A stretch of 64,000 nucleotides of DNA from Clostridia bacterium. Lineage in GTDB: Bacteria; Bacillota; Clostridia; Christensenellales; Borkfalkiaceae. The translations under genes were made by a program, and so were the position numbers. Of this stretch, positions 1-8,212 are shown piece after piece (the first letter of the stretch is position 1; the number at the start of each line of letters is the position of its first letter). Under the pieces are notes generated by a model that did not search any database, was not told the DNA's origin, and worked only from the letters and a program-made list of their open reading frames with translations. The stretch lies in NCBI GenBank assembly GCA_017545865.1, contig JAFWXO010000020.1:1-64000 (forward strand), in the 5' to 3' direction.

Positions 1-2
1 AT

Positions 3-380
3 TGCAATATAGTTAATATTTTATATGCAACACAAAACTCTTGTACAGGATTGTATCCAAGATTTTTAAATTTATCAAATTTTGGCAATTCTTACGTTGC
101 AAAACTAGATAATCAAGGTATTATAGCAATACTAACAGAAAAAATTATAAATAACACTCATAATATAGATTGTTTTTCTTATAAAGGTTATGAAAATATT
201 TTACATGAATTGTTAAAACAAACTTTAGAAAACAACGTAAAATATTCGGCAATAATAGCCAAAGAAGATTATGATAAACAAAAGTTATTTGAAAGTTTTA
301 ATTTTAAAATTATAAAAGAATATGATTTTAACTTTAATAAAATTCATATTCCTTGTTATTACTACGAATTAGACAAATAA
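3..380 (+). CDS. 3' end of an unidentified protein (possibly GNAT-like), 5' truncated by the window
   Basis: The reading frame is open from the window edge to the TAA at 378-380, so this is the C-terminal part of a larger protein. A TTG at 51 is available as a start, but it has no ribosome binding site and the frame continues upstream of it, so I treat the gene as truncated. The last 60 residues (an amphipathic helix, then a short strand, then LFESFNFKIIKEYDF) loosely resemble the end of a GNAT acetyltransferase, where a similar Y/F-x-x-x-G/N-F pattern follows the acetyl-CoA site. No catalytic residue can be checked and the family call is weak. It is very AT-rich compared with the genes downstream. 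Confidence 0.5.
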   Translation, partial: CNIVNILYATQNSCTGLYPRFLNLSNFGNSYVAKLDNQGIIAILTEKIINNTHNIDCFSYKGYENILHELLKQTLENNVKYSAIIAKEDYDKQKLFESFNFKIIKEYDFNFNKIHIPCYYYELDK

Positions 381-381
381 A

Positions 382-419
382 AAAACGCTAATTTAAGGTT
401 AAACCAAAACAAGCGTTTT
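382..419. terminator. Hairpin shared by the truncated gene and the tRNA-Trp unit
   Basis: AAAACGCT (382-389) pairs with AGCGTTTT (412-419) across a 22-base loop. On the minus strand the second arm is followed by a run of T, so it suits termination of the tRNA-Trp transcript. On the plus strand it lies directly after the stop codon of the truncated gene. The long loop makes it a modest terminator. Confidence 0.5.
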
Positions 420-428
420 AATGATATT

Positions 429-503
429 TGGCAGGGGAGACGCGATTCGAACACGCAACCAGCGGTTTTGGAGACCGCTGCTCTACCGTTGAGCCACTCC
501 CCT
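429..503 (-). tRNA. tRNA-Trp (anticodon CCA)
   Basis: Read on the minus strand this folds as a full cloverleaf of 75 bases, including an encoded 3' CCA. The acceptor stem is AGGGGAG with CTCCCCT, the D stem GCTC/GAGC, the anticodon stem GCGGT/ACCGC with loop CTCCAAA, and the T loop starts TTCGAAT. The anticodon CCA reads the tryptophan codon UGG. It has its own promoter (515-543) and a hairpin downstream, so it is probably a monocistronic unit. Confidence 0.95.
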
Positions 504-514
504 AAGCGAAGTAG

Positions 515-543
515 AGTATAATACATTTTTTGATTAAAGTCAA
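515..543 (-). promoter_or_regulatory. Sigma-A-type promoter of tRNA-Trp
   Basis: On the minus strand TTGACT (543-538) and TATACT (520-515) are separated by exactly 17 bases, with the tRNA beginning 11 bases after the -10 box. This is the expected spacing for a stable-RNA promoter. Confidence 0.8.
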
Positions 544-581
544 CAAAATACTTATATTTTTCGGTAAAAAGATAATTTTCC

Positions 582-609
582 TTGCAAGTCGTGTATTTTG
601 TGGTATAAT
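582..609 (+). promoter_or_regulatory. Sigma-A-type promoter of the FAD oxidoreductase gene
   Basis: TTGCAA (582-587) and TATAAT (604-609) are separated by 16 bases. Transcription would begin near 616, leaving a leader of about 24 bases before the ATG at 640. Confidence 0.7.
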
Positions 610-639
610 AAACGTAGTTTATATATAACGAGGTTTAAT

Positions 640-2397
640 ATGTATAGCAAATTAAAAGAGAATTCAATATTTTTAGAGGCAAGCCGTTTTGATAATTACG
701 GCGGTTGGGTTTTAGATACTCAATATATTCAAAATATGGGATCTGCATATTTACTTGCGCACGGCATAGGCGAACCCGTTAAAAATGCTACCACAAAAAT
801 AACTTTTCCTAAAAAAGGCAAGTATAAAATTTGGGCGTACACTAAAAACTGGGTTGCTTTTTGGAAGAAAGATTACGCTCCAGGCGTTTTTGAAATTACC
901 GTAGGGGATAAAACTCTTAATACCGTGTTTGGTACTGGTGATTCGGCGGTTTGGGCTTGGCAAGAAGGTGACGTTTTTGACGTTGAAGATTTATCTTCAA
1001 CTATAACTGTAACCGATTTAACGGGATATGAAGGGCGTTTTGCTTGCTTGTTTATCACATCCGATTTGGATTTTGTTCCGCCGAGCGAAAAAACCGAACT
1101 TGAACTTTTCCGCAGAACGCTTACTGATAAACTTTCGGTTATTGACGGCGGAAATTACGATTTAGTCGTAGTTGGCGGTGGTTACGGCGGTATGATGTCG
1201 GCTAAAATGGCATCGGAGCAAGGGCTTAAAGTTGCGCTCGTTCAAGATAGGCCTGTTTTAGGTGGAAATAACAGTTCCGAAGTTAGAGTTTGGCTCTATG
1301 GTAAAACTTGTTTTGATAAATTTCCAAAACTTGGCAAAATAACTAATATCTTTGATCAAAAAGTAAGTTATATTGACGGTATAAAGAACGCCGCCGAGAA
1401 TTACGAGGACGATAGAAAATTAAAGATTTTTGAAGAAGATAAGAATATAACCTTATTTTTAAACCACTCGTTAAAATATTCAAATACCGTTGACTGTAAA
1501 ATAGAGTCGATCACCGTTTATAACGTTAAAACTTGTGATTACGTTAAACTTACCGCGCCCCTTTTCGTTGATTCAACGGGCGATGGAACGCTTGGATATT
1601 TAAGTGGCGCTGATTATGAACTTACAAACTGCGGGCACATGGAGCAGTCAAACTTTTGGTGTGTTGACGATATGGGCGAAGAGCAAAAATTCGCGCCTTG
1701 TCCTTGGGCGATTGATCTTCATAACGTTAACTTCGTATCTCGCCCTAAGTTTAACGGCGTTCAGTATTACGATGAAAAAACAACCGCAATGCAGATCGGC
1801 AACTGGCAATGGGGAAGTGGTTTTGAAATAGACCCTATTAAAAACGACGAGCAAATAAGAGATTATAATTTTAGGGCAATGTACGGCGCGTGGGATGCTA
1901 TTAAGAATACCGATAAAGCCTTAAAAAACTATAAAATCGTTCACTCTTCTTTCCTATCTGGAAAGAGAGAGTCGAGAAGATTGCTTGGTGACGTTGTTAT
2001 GTCTTCATCTGATCTTTTAACTTCTAAATATTATGAAGACGGTATCGTTGGCGTTGATTTTAGTTTGGATATGCACAGACCGCATCATAAATATTATCCC
2101 GCTTATCACGAAGGTTACGCTTTTATCGGGCTTGACTGCGCCGATAAGTTCAAAGCGCCTTATTTTATGCCGTATAGATGCTTATATTCGAGAAATATCT
2201 CTAACTTATTTATGGCGGGTAGAGATATTAGCGTTACGCACGAAGCTTTAGGTCCTGTTAGAATTATGAGAACGATAGGGTTAATGGGCGAAGTTGTTGG
2301 TTACGCATCGTATTTATGTAAAAAGCACGGAACTACTCCGCGTGGAGTGTATGAAAACTATTTAGACGAGTTATTATCGTTCATGAAAGAAGGTTGA
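640..2397 (+). CDS. FAD-dependent oxidoreductase (FAD_oxidored family)
   Basis: Predicted 585-residue flavoprotein. A dinucleotide-binding Rossmann motif VVGGGYGGMMSA lies near residue 175, followed by VLGGNNSSEVRVW, typical of the FAD_oxidored family. Near the C-terminus LFMAGRDISVTHEALGP is the second FAD-contact region. The first 170 residues do not look like a flavoprotein and may form a beta-sandwich/carbohydrate-binding-like module, as seen in family members from polysaccharide-using bacteria. I chose ATG 640, preceded by CGAGG, over an upstream in-frame ATG at 598 because the -10 box (604-609) lies between them. Substrate unknown; a role in sugar or uronate-type metabolism is only a guess. 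rnhA follows seven bases after the stop. Confidence 0.85.
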   Translation: MYSKLKENSIFLEASRFDNYGGWVLDTQYIQNMGSAYLLAHGIGEPVKNATTKITFPKKGKYKIWAYTKNWVAFWKKDYAPGVFEITVGDKTLNTVFGTGDSAVWAWQEGDVFDVEDLSSTITVTDLTGYEGRFACLFITSDLDFVPPSEKTELELFRRTLTDKLSVIDGGNYDLVVVGGGYGGMMSAKMASEQGLKVALVQDRPVLGGNNSSEVRVWLYGKTCFDKFPKLGKITNIFDQKVSYIDGIKNAAENYEDDRKLKIFEEDKNITLFLNHSLKYSNTVDCKIESITVYNVKTCDYVKLTAPLFVDSTGDGTLGYLSGADYELTNCGHMEQSNFWCVDDMGEEQKFAPCPWAIDLHNVNFVSRPKFNGVQYYDEKTTAMQIGNWQWGSGFEIDPIKNDEQIRDYNFRAMYGAWDAIKNTDKALKNYKIVHSSFLSGKRESRRLLGDVVMSSSDLLTSKYYEDGIVGVDFSLDMHRPHHKYYPAYHEGYAFIGLDCADKFKAPYFMPYRCLYSRNISNLFMAGRDISVTHEALGPVRIMRTIGLMGEVVGYASYLCKKHGTTPRGVYENYLDELLSFMKEG

Positions 2398-2404
2398 TAA
2401 ATTT

Positions 2405-2860
2405 ATGCTTAAAAACGTTGAAATTTATACTGACGGCGCTTGCTCTGGTAACCCCGGAATCGGCGGTTGGGCTTCAATTTTAATATATAACGGCGTTGAA
2501 AAGGTTATTTCTGGTGGCGAAATGGAAACCACGAATAACAAAATGGAACTTATTTCCATAATTAAGGCGTTAGAGGCGTTAAAGGAAAAGTGTAACGTTA
2601 AAGTTTATTCAGATTCGCAATACGCCGTTAACCCTTTTGTTGAAGGGTATATCGTTAGTTGGATACTTTCAGGTTGGCGTTTAGCGGATAAAAAACCCGT
2701 TAAAAACGTTGAACTTTGGAAAAGGCTCGTTGAACTAACCAACGCCCACACCGTTGAGTTTATCAAGGTTAAAGGGCACGCGGATAACGAAAACAACAAC
2801 CGTTGCGATAAACTTGCAAGAAGTGAAATTAAAAAACTTCAAACCGAGCAATTAAAGTGA
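2405..2860 (+). CDS. rnhA: Ribonuclease HI
   Basis: Cleaves the RNA strand of RNA-DNA hybrids, acting on R-loops and replication primers in the cytoplasm. The 151-residue length is usual. All catalytic carboxylates are visible: D10 in YTDGACSGNPG, E48 in KMEL, D70 in YSDSQY and D135 in NRCDKLA, with the catalytic-loop H125 in KGHADN. It follows the oxidoreductase gene by seven bases and is probably cotranscribed with it. The product is a compact, single-domain bacterial type HI enzyme without an N-terminal hybrid-binding domain. Confidence 0.97.
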   Translation: MLKNVEIYTDGACSGNPGIGGWASILIYNGVEKVISGGEMETTNNKMELISIIKALEALKEKCNVKVYSDSQYAVNPFVEGYIVSWILSGWRLADKKPVKNVELWKRLVELTNAHTVEFIKVKGHADNENNNRCDKLARSEIKKLQTEQLK

Positions 2861-2869
2861 TTATAAATA

Positions 2870-2903
2870 GGCGAATTTACATATAATTATTATATGGTTC
2901 GCC
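2870..2903 (+). promoter_or_regulatory. -10 box inside a long hairpin spanning the start of the TVP38-like gene
   Basis: GGCGAA (2870-2875) pairs with TTCGCC (2898-2903), and inside it CATATA (2880-2885) pairs with TATATG (2891-2896), leaving a loop of about five bases. The right arm contains the ATG of the next gene. The same segment contains TATAAT (2882-2887) exactly six bases before that ATG. It could be a promoter giving a leaderless mRNA, an mRNA hairpin hiding the start in a read-through transcript, or both. No good -35 box is visible. Confidence 0.5.
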
Positions 2904-3826
2904 GTTTTACTTTAAAATCAATTTTATTATCCGTTTCGTTGTGCTTATTATCGTGCGTAACAGTTTTAGTTTCGGTGTTATACGTTAGCACGTTTACGGG
3001 CGGGTTTTTTTACGAAAATAAACCGCTTTTAATATCAACGGTTTGTATCGTTGTTGCAATAATAACGATTATTGCGCTCGCTTACGCAACTGCCGATAAA
3101 AAAACCGTTTATAAAATTTCGCTCGTGGTGTTATCACTAATAACGTTCACGCTCCTTGTAATGTATTTTTTAAAAATTTCGGGTGTTGGCGATAAGATTG
3201 ATAGCGTTGAAGATCTTAGAAATTACGTTGCCTCGTTTGGTTATTTGGCAGTTGTAATATTCGTTTTAGTTAACTTTTTACAAGTTGTGTTATTGCCGAT
3301 ACCCGGCGTTATTTCGGTAGGCACTGGCGTAGCGTTATTCGGACCTTTTAAAACGGCAGTATTTTCTTTAATAGGAATACTTCTCGGCTCGTTCGTAGCT
3401 TTTTTTGTAGGTAGAGTGCTTGGATATAAAGTCGTTAAATGGATAGTTGGAAAAGAAACGCTTGATAAATGGCTTAGATCAATAAAAAATAAAGACAAAA
3501 TCGTTTTAACGTTTATGTTTTTATTTCCATTTTTCCCAGACGACGTTTTGTGCTTTGTTGCAGGGCTTTCTTCAATGAGCGCTGGTTATTTTTTGATTAT
3601 GATAACCTTTTGCAGAGTAATTTCGGTATTTTTATCTTCCTATTCGCTAAGTGGAAGCATTATACCTTTCACAAATTGGTGGGGAATAACGCTTTGGGGC
3701 GTTATTATAATTTTAACGATTGTTGCAACCGTCGTTTTGTATAAAAACGGCGATAAAATTCAAAAATATTTAAGAAAAAAACTAAGGAGAAAACGGTTTG
3801 AGAGTAATACTTCACGCAGATCTTAA
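2894..3826 (+). CDS. TVP38/TMEM64 (DedA/VTT-domain) membrane protein
   Basis: Predicted 310-residue integral membrane protein. Three hydrophobic segments occupy roughly residues 9-33, 43-64 and 76-95. A VTT (SNARE-associated) domain lies at about 120-265, with the family's re-entrant pattern LPIPGVISVGTGVALFGP and a later FPDDVLCFVAG. The C-terminus is a basic tail (KYLRKKLRRKR). DedA/TVP38 proteins are linked to lipid scrambling or proton-dependent membrane homeostasis; the exact substrate here is unknown. ATG 2894 has no Shine-Dalgarno sequence, and an in-frame stop at 2864-2866 excludes any start upstream of it. The 3' end overlaps dinB by 29 bases in another frame, so the two are probably cotranscribed. 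Confidence 0.85.
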   Translation: MVRRFTLKSILLSVSLCLLSCVTVLVSVLYVSTFTGGFFYENKPLLISTVCIVVAIITIIALAYATADKKTVYKISLVVLSLITFTLLVMYFLKISGVGDKIDSVEDLRNYVASFGYLAVVIFVLVNFLQVVLLPIPGVISVGTGVALFGPFKTAVFSLIGILLGSFVAFFVGRVLGYKVVKWIVGKETLDKWLRSIKNKDKIVLTFMFLFPFFPDDVLCFVAGLSSMSAGYFLIMITFCRVISVFLSSYSLSGSIIPFTNWWGITLWGVIIILTIVATVVLYKNGDKIQKYLRKKLRRKRFESNTSRRS

Positions 3827-5021
3827 TAATTTTTATGCAAGCGTTGAAATGAAACTCAACCCGTCGCTTGAAGGTAAGTTCGTTGGCGTTTGCGGTAATG
3901 CGGAAAATAGGCACGGTATAATTTTAGCAAAGAGTGAAAACGCCAAAAAACTCGGCGTGAAAACGGGCATGACTATAAATGAAGCAAAAAGGCTTTGCCC
4001 AGATTTAGTTTTAGTTGAAGCCAAACACGCTCATTATACTGCGTATTCAAAACTCGTTAAAAACATTTATCGAGAATATACCGATAAAATAGAATCTTTC
4101 GGGATAGACGAGTGTTGGCTTGACGTTACCGATTCCGTTAAAATGTTCGGTAGCGGTGAAAAAATTGCCGATATTTTGCGTGAAAGAGTGAAAAGCGAAC
4201 TTGGGCTTACGATTTCGGTTGGCGTTAGTTTTAATAAAGTTTTTGCAAAACTTGGCTCTGACCTTAAAAAACCCGACGGAACAACCGTTATTTCAACCGA
4301 TAACTATAAAGAAAAGGTTTGGTGCTTGCCAGTTGAAGATTTGCTTTTCGTTGGCAAATCTACCGCTCAAAAACTTAAAAAAATAAACGTTAAAACGATA
4401 GGCGATCTTGCAAATATTGACCAAAAATATTTAGAAAAGCATTTTGGCAAGTGGGGGCAAACTTTAAGCGATTACGCTAACGGGAAAGACGAGTCGCCCG
4501 TATTAAAAGATAGCGAACAAGCGGAAATTAAGTCGGTTGGCAACTCTATAACCACTTATCGTGATTTAACTTCTGATGAAGACGTTTTGATTATGTTTAC
4601 CACGCTTTCAGAATCCGTTTCTTCAAGGGTAATCTCGCACGGCTTAGGTTCGGCAACAACGCTCTCAATTTTCGTGCGCGACGCTTTTTTAAATTCTTCA
4701 ACAAGGCAAGGAAAATTGCAAAAACCGTCGGTACTTCCCGAAGATTTTAGAGATTTTGCTTTTGAACTTTTTAAAAAGCATTACGATTTTTCGGTTGGGA
4801 TAAGAACGATAGGTCTTTCCGTTTCGGGTTTTGAAAGTTTTGCCACTCAAATATCTTTAGACGGGGAGTTTTACGAGAAAAAATTAAAACTTAACGACGC
4901 TACTCGTGGGATAAAAGATAAATACGGTAATTCAAGTTTAGTTAAAGGTATTATTTTAAAAGATAAAAAACTCGTTCGCGAAGATGAAGAAGGAACGAGT
5001 CTTGATAGATTTGATTTATAA
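3798..5021 (+). CDS. dinB: DNA polymerase IV (Y-family)
   Basis: Error-prone translesion polymerase of 407 residues. The N-terminus carries the metal-binding motif HADLNNFYASVE, and the palm motif is SFGIDECWLDVT, with the catalytic DE pair of the Y family. The thumb (helix-hairpin-helix region around VGKSTAQKLKKI) and the little-finger domain occupy the C-terminal half. It starts at TTG 3798, which has a strong AAGGAG eight bases upstream, and the protein begins directly with the conserved strand. The start lies inside the end of the TVP38-like gene, implying translational coupling. No clear terminator follows; the next gene has its own promoter. Confidence 0.95.
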   Translation: MRVILHADLNNFYASVEMKLNPSLEGKFVGVCGNAENRHGIILAKSENAKKLGVKTGMTINEAKRLCPDLVLVEAKHAHYTAYSKLVKNIYREYTDKIESFGIDECWLDVTDSVKMFGSGEKIADILRERVKSELGLTISVGVSFNKVFAKLGSDLKKPDGTTVISTDNYKEKVWCLPVEDLLFVGKSTAQKLKKINVKTIGDLANIDQKYLEKHFGKWGQTLSDYANGKDESPVLKDSEQAEIKSVGNSITTYRDLTSDEDVLIMFTTLSESVSSRVISHGLGSATTLSIFVRDAFLNSSTRQGKLQKPSVLPEDFRDFAFELFKKHYDFSVGIRTIGLSVSGFESFATQISLDGEFYEKKLKLNDATRGIKDKYGNSSLVKGIILKDKKLVREDEEGTSLDRFDL

Positions 5022-5046
5022 AATATTATTATTTTAAGTTAAACGC

Positions 5047-5075
5047 TTGATAAAACTTCGCGTATGTGATAAACT
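5047..5075 (+). promoter_or_regulatory. Sigma-A-type promoter of galT
   Basis: TTGATA (5047-5052) and TAAACT (5070-5075) are separated by 17 bases. The predicted transcript would have a leader of about 30 bases before ATG 5114, which is preceded by CGAGG. Confidence 0.7.
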
Positions 5076-5113
5076 CATATAGCGTAGATTAAACACAATT
5101 TTTCGAGGTATAA

Positions 5114-6673
5114 ATGATAAACGGAAAAAAATTAATTGAAAAACTTTTGGTGTATGCCGATGCGTTTTTAGGGCTTAACGCTTTAGACGAAGTGTATTTT
5201 AGAAACGTTTTATTAAACTTATTCGGCTTAACTTCAAAAAGTAAAGAAAAAATGACTGAAAAGTTAAAAGAAGAAATCCGCTCAATGCAAGTTCCCGATG
5301 CTTTAATTGAAGAGATTATGGCTTACGCGCTTGAAAACAACATTTGCGATAACGAAATTGAAGCTGATTTGTTCGCTAACTATATCTTTGGTATTTTAAC
5401 GCCAAGACCTTCGGAAATAAACAGTATGTTTATGTCCTTAAAAGAAAAACTCGGCTCTCAAAACGCTTGCGATTATTTATATAATCTCAGTATGAAGAAT
5501 TATTATATTCGCAAAACGGCTATTGATAAAAATATCAAGTGGGATGCTGATAAACTTTCTATCCCCCTTGAAATCACGATCAATCTTTCAAAACCCGAAA
5601 AGAACAATAAGGATATAGCAAAACTCTTATCAACTCCTGCTAAGGGCGATAAGTACCCCGAGTGTATGCTTTGCAAGGAAAACGAAGGGTTTTACGGTAC
5701 TTTAACTCATCCCGCGCGTTCTAACCTTAGAACTATTTCTTTAACGCTTGGTGGGGAAGAGTGGGCTATGCAATATTCGCCGTATCTTTATTTTGACGAG
5801 CATTGTATTTTGTTTAGCAAAAAACACACTCCTATGTGCGTTAACGGAAAAACGGTTGAAAGGCTTTTTGACTTTATTGAACTTTTCCCAGGTTATTTCT
5901 TAGGCTCTAATTCAGATCTTCCTATCGTTGGCGGTTCAATACTTAATCACGAGCACTATCAAGGTGGCAAACATCTTATGCCCCTTCAAAAGTCTAAGGC
6001 GTTAAAAACGCTTTCTTGCGCTGAATATCCCGACACTACCGTTGAAATCGTTGACTTTTACAACTCAGTAGTAAGAATTAGCGGTTTTAATAGAAACACA
6101 GTTCAAGAACTTGCAACTAAAGTGATTATGAACTGGAAATCTTATACTGACGAGTCTGTTGAGATTATCGCGGAAACTGAAGACGGGGCTAAGCACAACA
6201 CCGTTACTCCTATCGCAAGATTTTTACCCGATAGTAGATACTGTATTGAACTCATTTTAAGAAACAACTTAACGAGCGAAAAGTATCCTGACGGTATTTA
6301 TCACGCTCATCCTGAATATCACAATATCAAAAAAGAGGGTATCGGTCTTATTGAGGCGATGGGTCTTTATATTCTTCCTGCAAGGCTTAAACGTCAATTC
6401 GGCGCTATTGAAGAAATTTTAGCGCGTAAAGTTCCTTACGATAAAGAAGCTATTTCAAATCCGGAACACGATCTTCACGTTCATAAGGATATGATTGAAA
6501 CTCTTTTGAAGAAACATCCAAGAATTAAAGACGTTAAAAAGGCAAACGCCGTTCTTACCGATTACGTTAACAACGTTTGCGCAAACATTTTGTATAACAC
6601 TTCCGTATTTGCAAAAGACGATAAGGGCGCGCTTGCATTTAGCAAATTTTTATCAACTTGTGGAATTAAATAA
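5114..6673 (+). CDS. galT: UDP-glucose--hexose-1-phosphate uridylyltransferase, class II (Firmicutes type)
   Basis: Transfers UMP between UDP-glucose and galactose-1-phosphate in the Leloir pathway. The 519-residue length fits the class II enzymes of Firmicutes rather than the shorter enterobacterial class. The active-site motif H279-E-H281-Y-Q283 lies in GGSILNHEHYQGG; the second histidine is the uridylylated nucleophile of the family. CMLCKENEGFYG is another conserved class II segment. Together with a NahK-like kinase at 17.2 kb and galU at 51.7 kb it suggests use of galactose or host-type galacto-N-biose sugars. It is monocistronic, with its own promoter and terminator. Confidence 0.95.
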   Translation: MINGKKLIEKLLVYADAFLGLNALDEVYFRNVLLNLFGLTSKSKEKMTEKLKEEIRSMQVPDALIEEIMAYALENNICDNEIEADLFANYIFGILTPRPSEINSMFMSLKEKLGSQNACDYLYNLSMKNYYIRKTAIDKNIKWDADKLSIPLEITINLSKPEKNNKDIAKLLSTPAKGDKYPECMLCKENEGFYGTLTHPARSNLRTISLTLGGEEWAMQYSPYLYFDEHCILFSKKHTPMCVNGKTVERLFDFIELFPGYFLGSNSDLPIVGGSILNHEHYQGGKHLMPLQKSKALKTLSCAEYPDTTVEIVDFYNSVVRISGFNRNTVQELATKVIMNWKSYTDESVEIIAETEDGAKHNTVTPIARFLPDSRYCIELILRNNLTSEKYPDGIYHAHPEYHNIKKEGIGLIEAMGLYILPARLKRQFGAIEEILARKVPYDKEAISNPEHDLHVHKDMIETLLKKHPRIKDVKKANAVLTDYVNNVCANILYNTSVFAKDDKGALAFSKFLSTCGIK

Positions 6674-6674
6674 T

Positions 6675-6706
6675 AAAAAGCGGACAACGTTCCGCTTTTT
6701 TTGTTT
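6675..6706 (+). terminator. Intrinsic terminator of galT
   Basis: AAAAAGCGGA (6675-6684) and TCCGCTTTTT (6691-6700) form a perfect 10-bp stem with a 6-base loop, followed by more T. It begins within two bases of the galT stop codon. Confidence 0.9.
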
Positions 6707-6775
6707 TTAAATAAAAATGTGATTATTTTTTCACGTAAAAAATAGAAAAATACAAAACTTTTTACACTCAAACTG

Positions 6776-6804
6776 TTGAAAAAAAGTAATAATTATATTA
6801 TAAT
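6776..6804 (+). promoter_or_regulatory. Sigma-A-type promoter of the decarboxylase/transcarboxylase operon
   Basis: TTGAAA (6776-6781) and TATAAT (6799-6804) are separated by 17 bases. Transcription would start near 6811 and the first gene has GGAGG directly before ATG 6833. This is the only good promoter I see for the gene string up to 17.0 kb. Confidence 0.8.
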
Positions 6805-6832
6805 TATTATGTATTACGTTATGGAGGCATAT

Positions 6833-8200
6833 ATGAATAGTATTGAATTACTCAAAGCAAGAAAAGCTGAACTTAACGAAAAGACTGCAAACGTTAGAAA
6901 AGAACTTTCTAAAATCGTTGATGACGGTAGTTTCGTAGAGTTTAACACTTTCAGTTTTGCTAAAAACGAGTTTTACGGTAGTGACGTTCCTGGTCTTGGC
7001 GTAGTAACGGGTTATGCAACCGTTGAAGGTTTCCCCGTTTACGTTGTTTGCCAAAATCCCGACGTTTTTGGTGGAGCGTTATCCAAAGCAAATTGCGATA
7101 AGATTTGCGAGTGTTTAGAGAAAGCGGGCAACGCTAAAATCCCCGTTCTTTATCTTTTGAATAGCAAAGGCGTTCAAGTTGGCGAAGGCGTTGCGGTTTT
7201 AGAAGGCGTTGCAAGCGTTTTAAGGCTCTCTAACGAACTTAAAGAAGTTGTTCCCCAAATTGCAGTTGCAACGGGTGACGTTTTGGGTTCTACCGCAATT
7301 TTAGCAGATAACTGCGATTTCACTTTCGTTGTTGGCAAAGCGTGCGTATCTTACGCTAGCCCCGTGGTATTATCCGCATCTAAAGAAGGTGAAACTAAAG
7401 ATAGCGTTGCAAACGCTAAGAACGGATTAAAAACTTTCTCTGTTGAATCCGTTGAAGAGGTTAAGGGTAGCGTTGTTAAAGTTCTTTCAACTTTACATAA
7501 GTATTCTGATTTCCAACAAGAAACCGGCGATGATTTTAACAGAAACGCACCGTATTTAAACGAATCTGCAACGGTTGAAAATTTAATTTTGGCAACCTTT
7601 GATAACGGCTCGTTTATCGAAATGAATAAAGATTACGTTTCTAACGTAACCGTTGGTATAGGCAGAATCGGCGGAATTGCAACCGCAGGTATTATTATGG
7701 GCGGTGAAGAAAACGGCGTTGATCTTACTTTAGACGTTGTTTTAAAGATTAAAAACTTCGCGTCTTTCGTTTACGATAACGAACTTCCAGTTGTTTTATT
7801 CGTTAACTCTAACGGCTTAAAGGCAGACGTTGATACTTGCAATACTCCCGTTATGACTGAACTTATGAACATGCTTTCTAACCTTGCTGGTTTAAAGAGA
7901 GTAACGGTTGTTTACGGCAAGGCTATTGGTCTTGGATATTCCGCTTTCGTGTCTAAAGCGTTCGGCAGTGATTACGTTTACGCTTTTGCAGGCTCAAAGA
8001 TTTCTATTATGGACGGTTATGCCGGTATGAGCGTAGCGTTCAACACCTTCGATAAAGAAGAACTTGCAAAACTTGAAGAAAAATACGCTGACGCGCAAGA
8101 TGCGTTCAACAGCGCTAAACTCGGTTGCGTTGATAACGTTATTGAACCTGAATTTACCCGTCAATACGTCATTTCCGCACTTCAAATGATTCTTAACTAA
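6833..8200 (+). CDS. Divergent acyl-CoA carboxyltransferase (12S/MmdA-like) subunit
   Basis: Protein of 455 residues with the two crotonase-like halves of the carboxyltransferase superfamily: GSFVEFNTF and GVVTGYATVEGFPVYVVCQ in the N-half, DNGSFIEMN and GRIGGIATAGIIMGG in the C-half. It is shorter than the 510-525 residues usual for MmdA or transcarboxylase 12S. The normal oxyanion-hole signatures are altered: DSGGARIQEG of the family is NSKGVQVGEG here, and the C-half GGAYxVM segment is GLGYSAF. CoA-ester chemistry may therefore be changed or lost. ATG 6833 follows GGAGG; the in-frame TTG at 6776 coincides with the -35 box and is rejected. It is the first gene of an operon with OadG-, biotin-carrier-, OadB- and OadA-like genes. 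Confidence 0.75.
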   Translation: MNSIELLKARKAELNEKTANVRKELSKIVDDGSFVEFNTFSFAKNEFYGSDVPGLGVVTGYATVEGFPVYVVCQNPDVFGGALSKANCDKICECLEKAGNAKIPVLYLLNSKGVQVGEGVAVLEGVASVLRLSNELKEVVPQIAVATGDVLGSTAILADNCDFTFVVGKACVSYASPVVLSASKEGETKDSVANAKNGLKTFSVESVEEVKGSVVKVLSTLHKYSDFQQETGDDFNRNAPYLNESATVENLILATFDNGSFIEMNKDYVSNVTVGIGRIGGIATAGIIMGGEENGVDLTLDVVLKIKNFASFVYDNELPVVLFVNSNGLKADVDTCNTPVMTELMNMLSNLAGLKRVTVVYGKAIGLGYSAFVSKAFGSDYVYAFAGSKISIMDGYAGMSVAFNTFDKEELAKLEEKYADAQDAFNSAKLGCVDNVIEPEFTRQYVISALQMILN

Positions 8201-8212
8201 GAGGTGTAGAGT

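Noticed and set aside
51-380. Complete 109-residue protein starting at TTG 51
   Set aside because: The frame is open to the window edge and the TTG has no ribosome binding site, so a truncated gene is more likely.
598-642. Upstream start (ATG 598) for the FAD oxidoreductase
   Set aside because: The -10 box lies at 604-609, inside the extra codons, and ATG 640 has its own ribosome binding site.
6776-6832. TTG 6776 as start of the carboxyltransferase
   Set aside because: It coincides with the -35 hexamer; GGAGG and ATG 6833 are a clear start.
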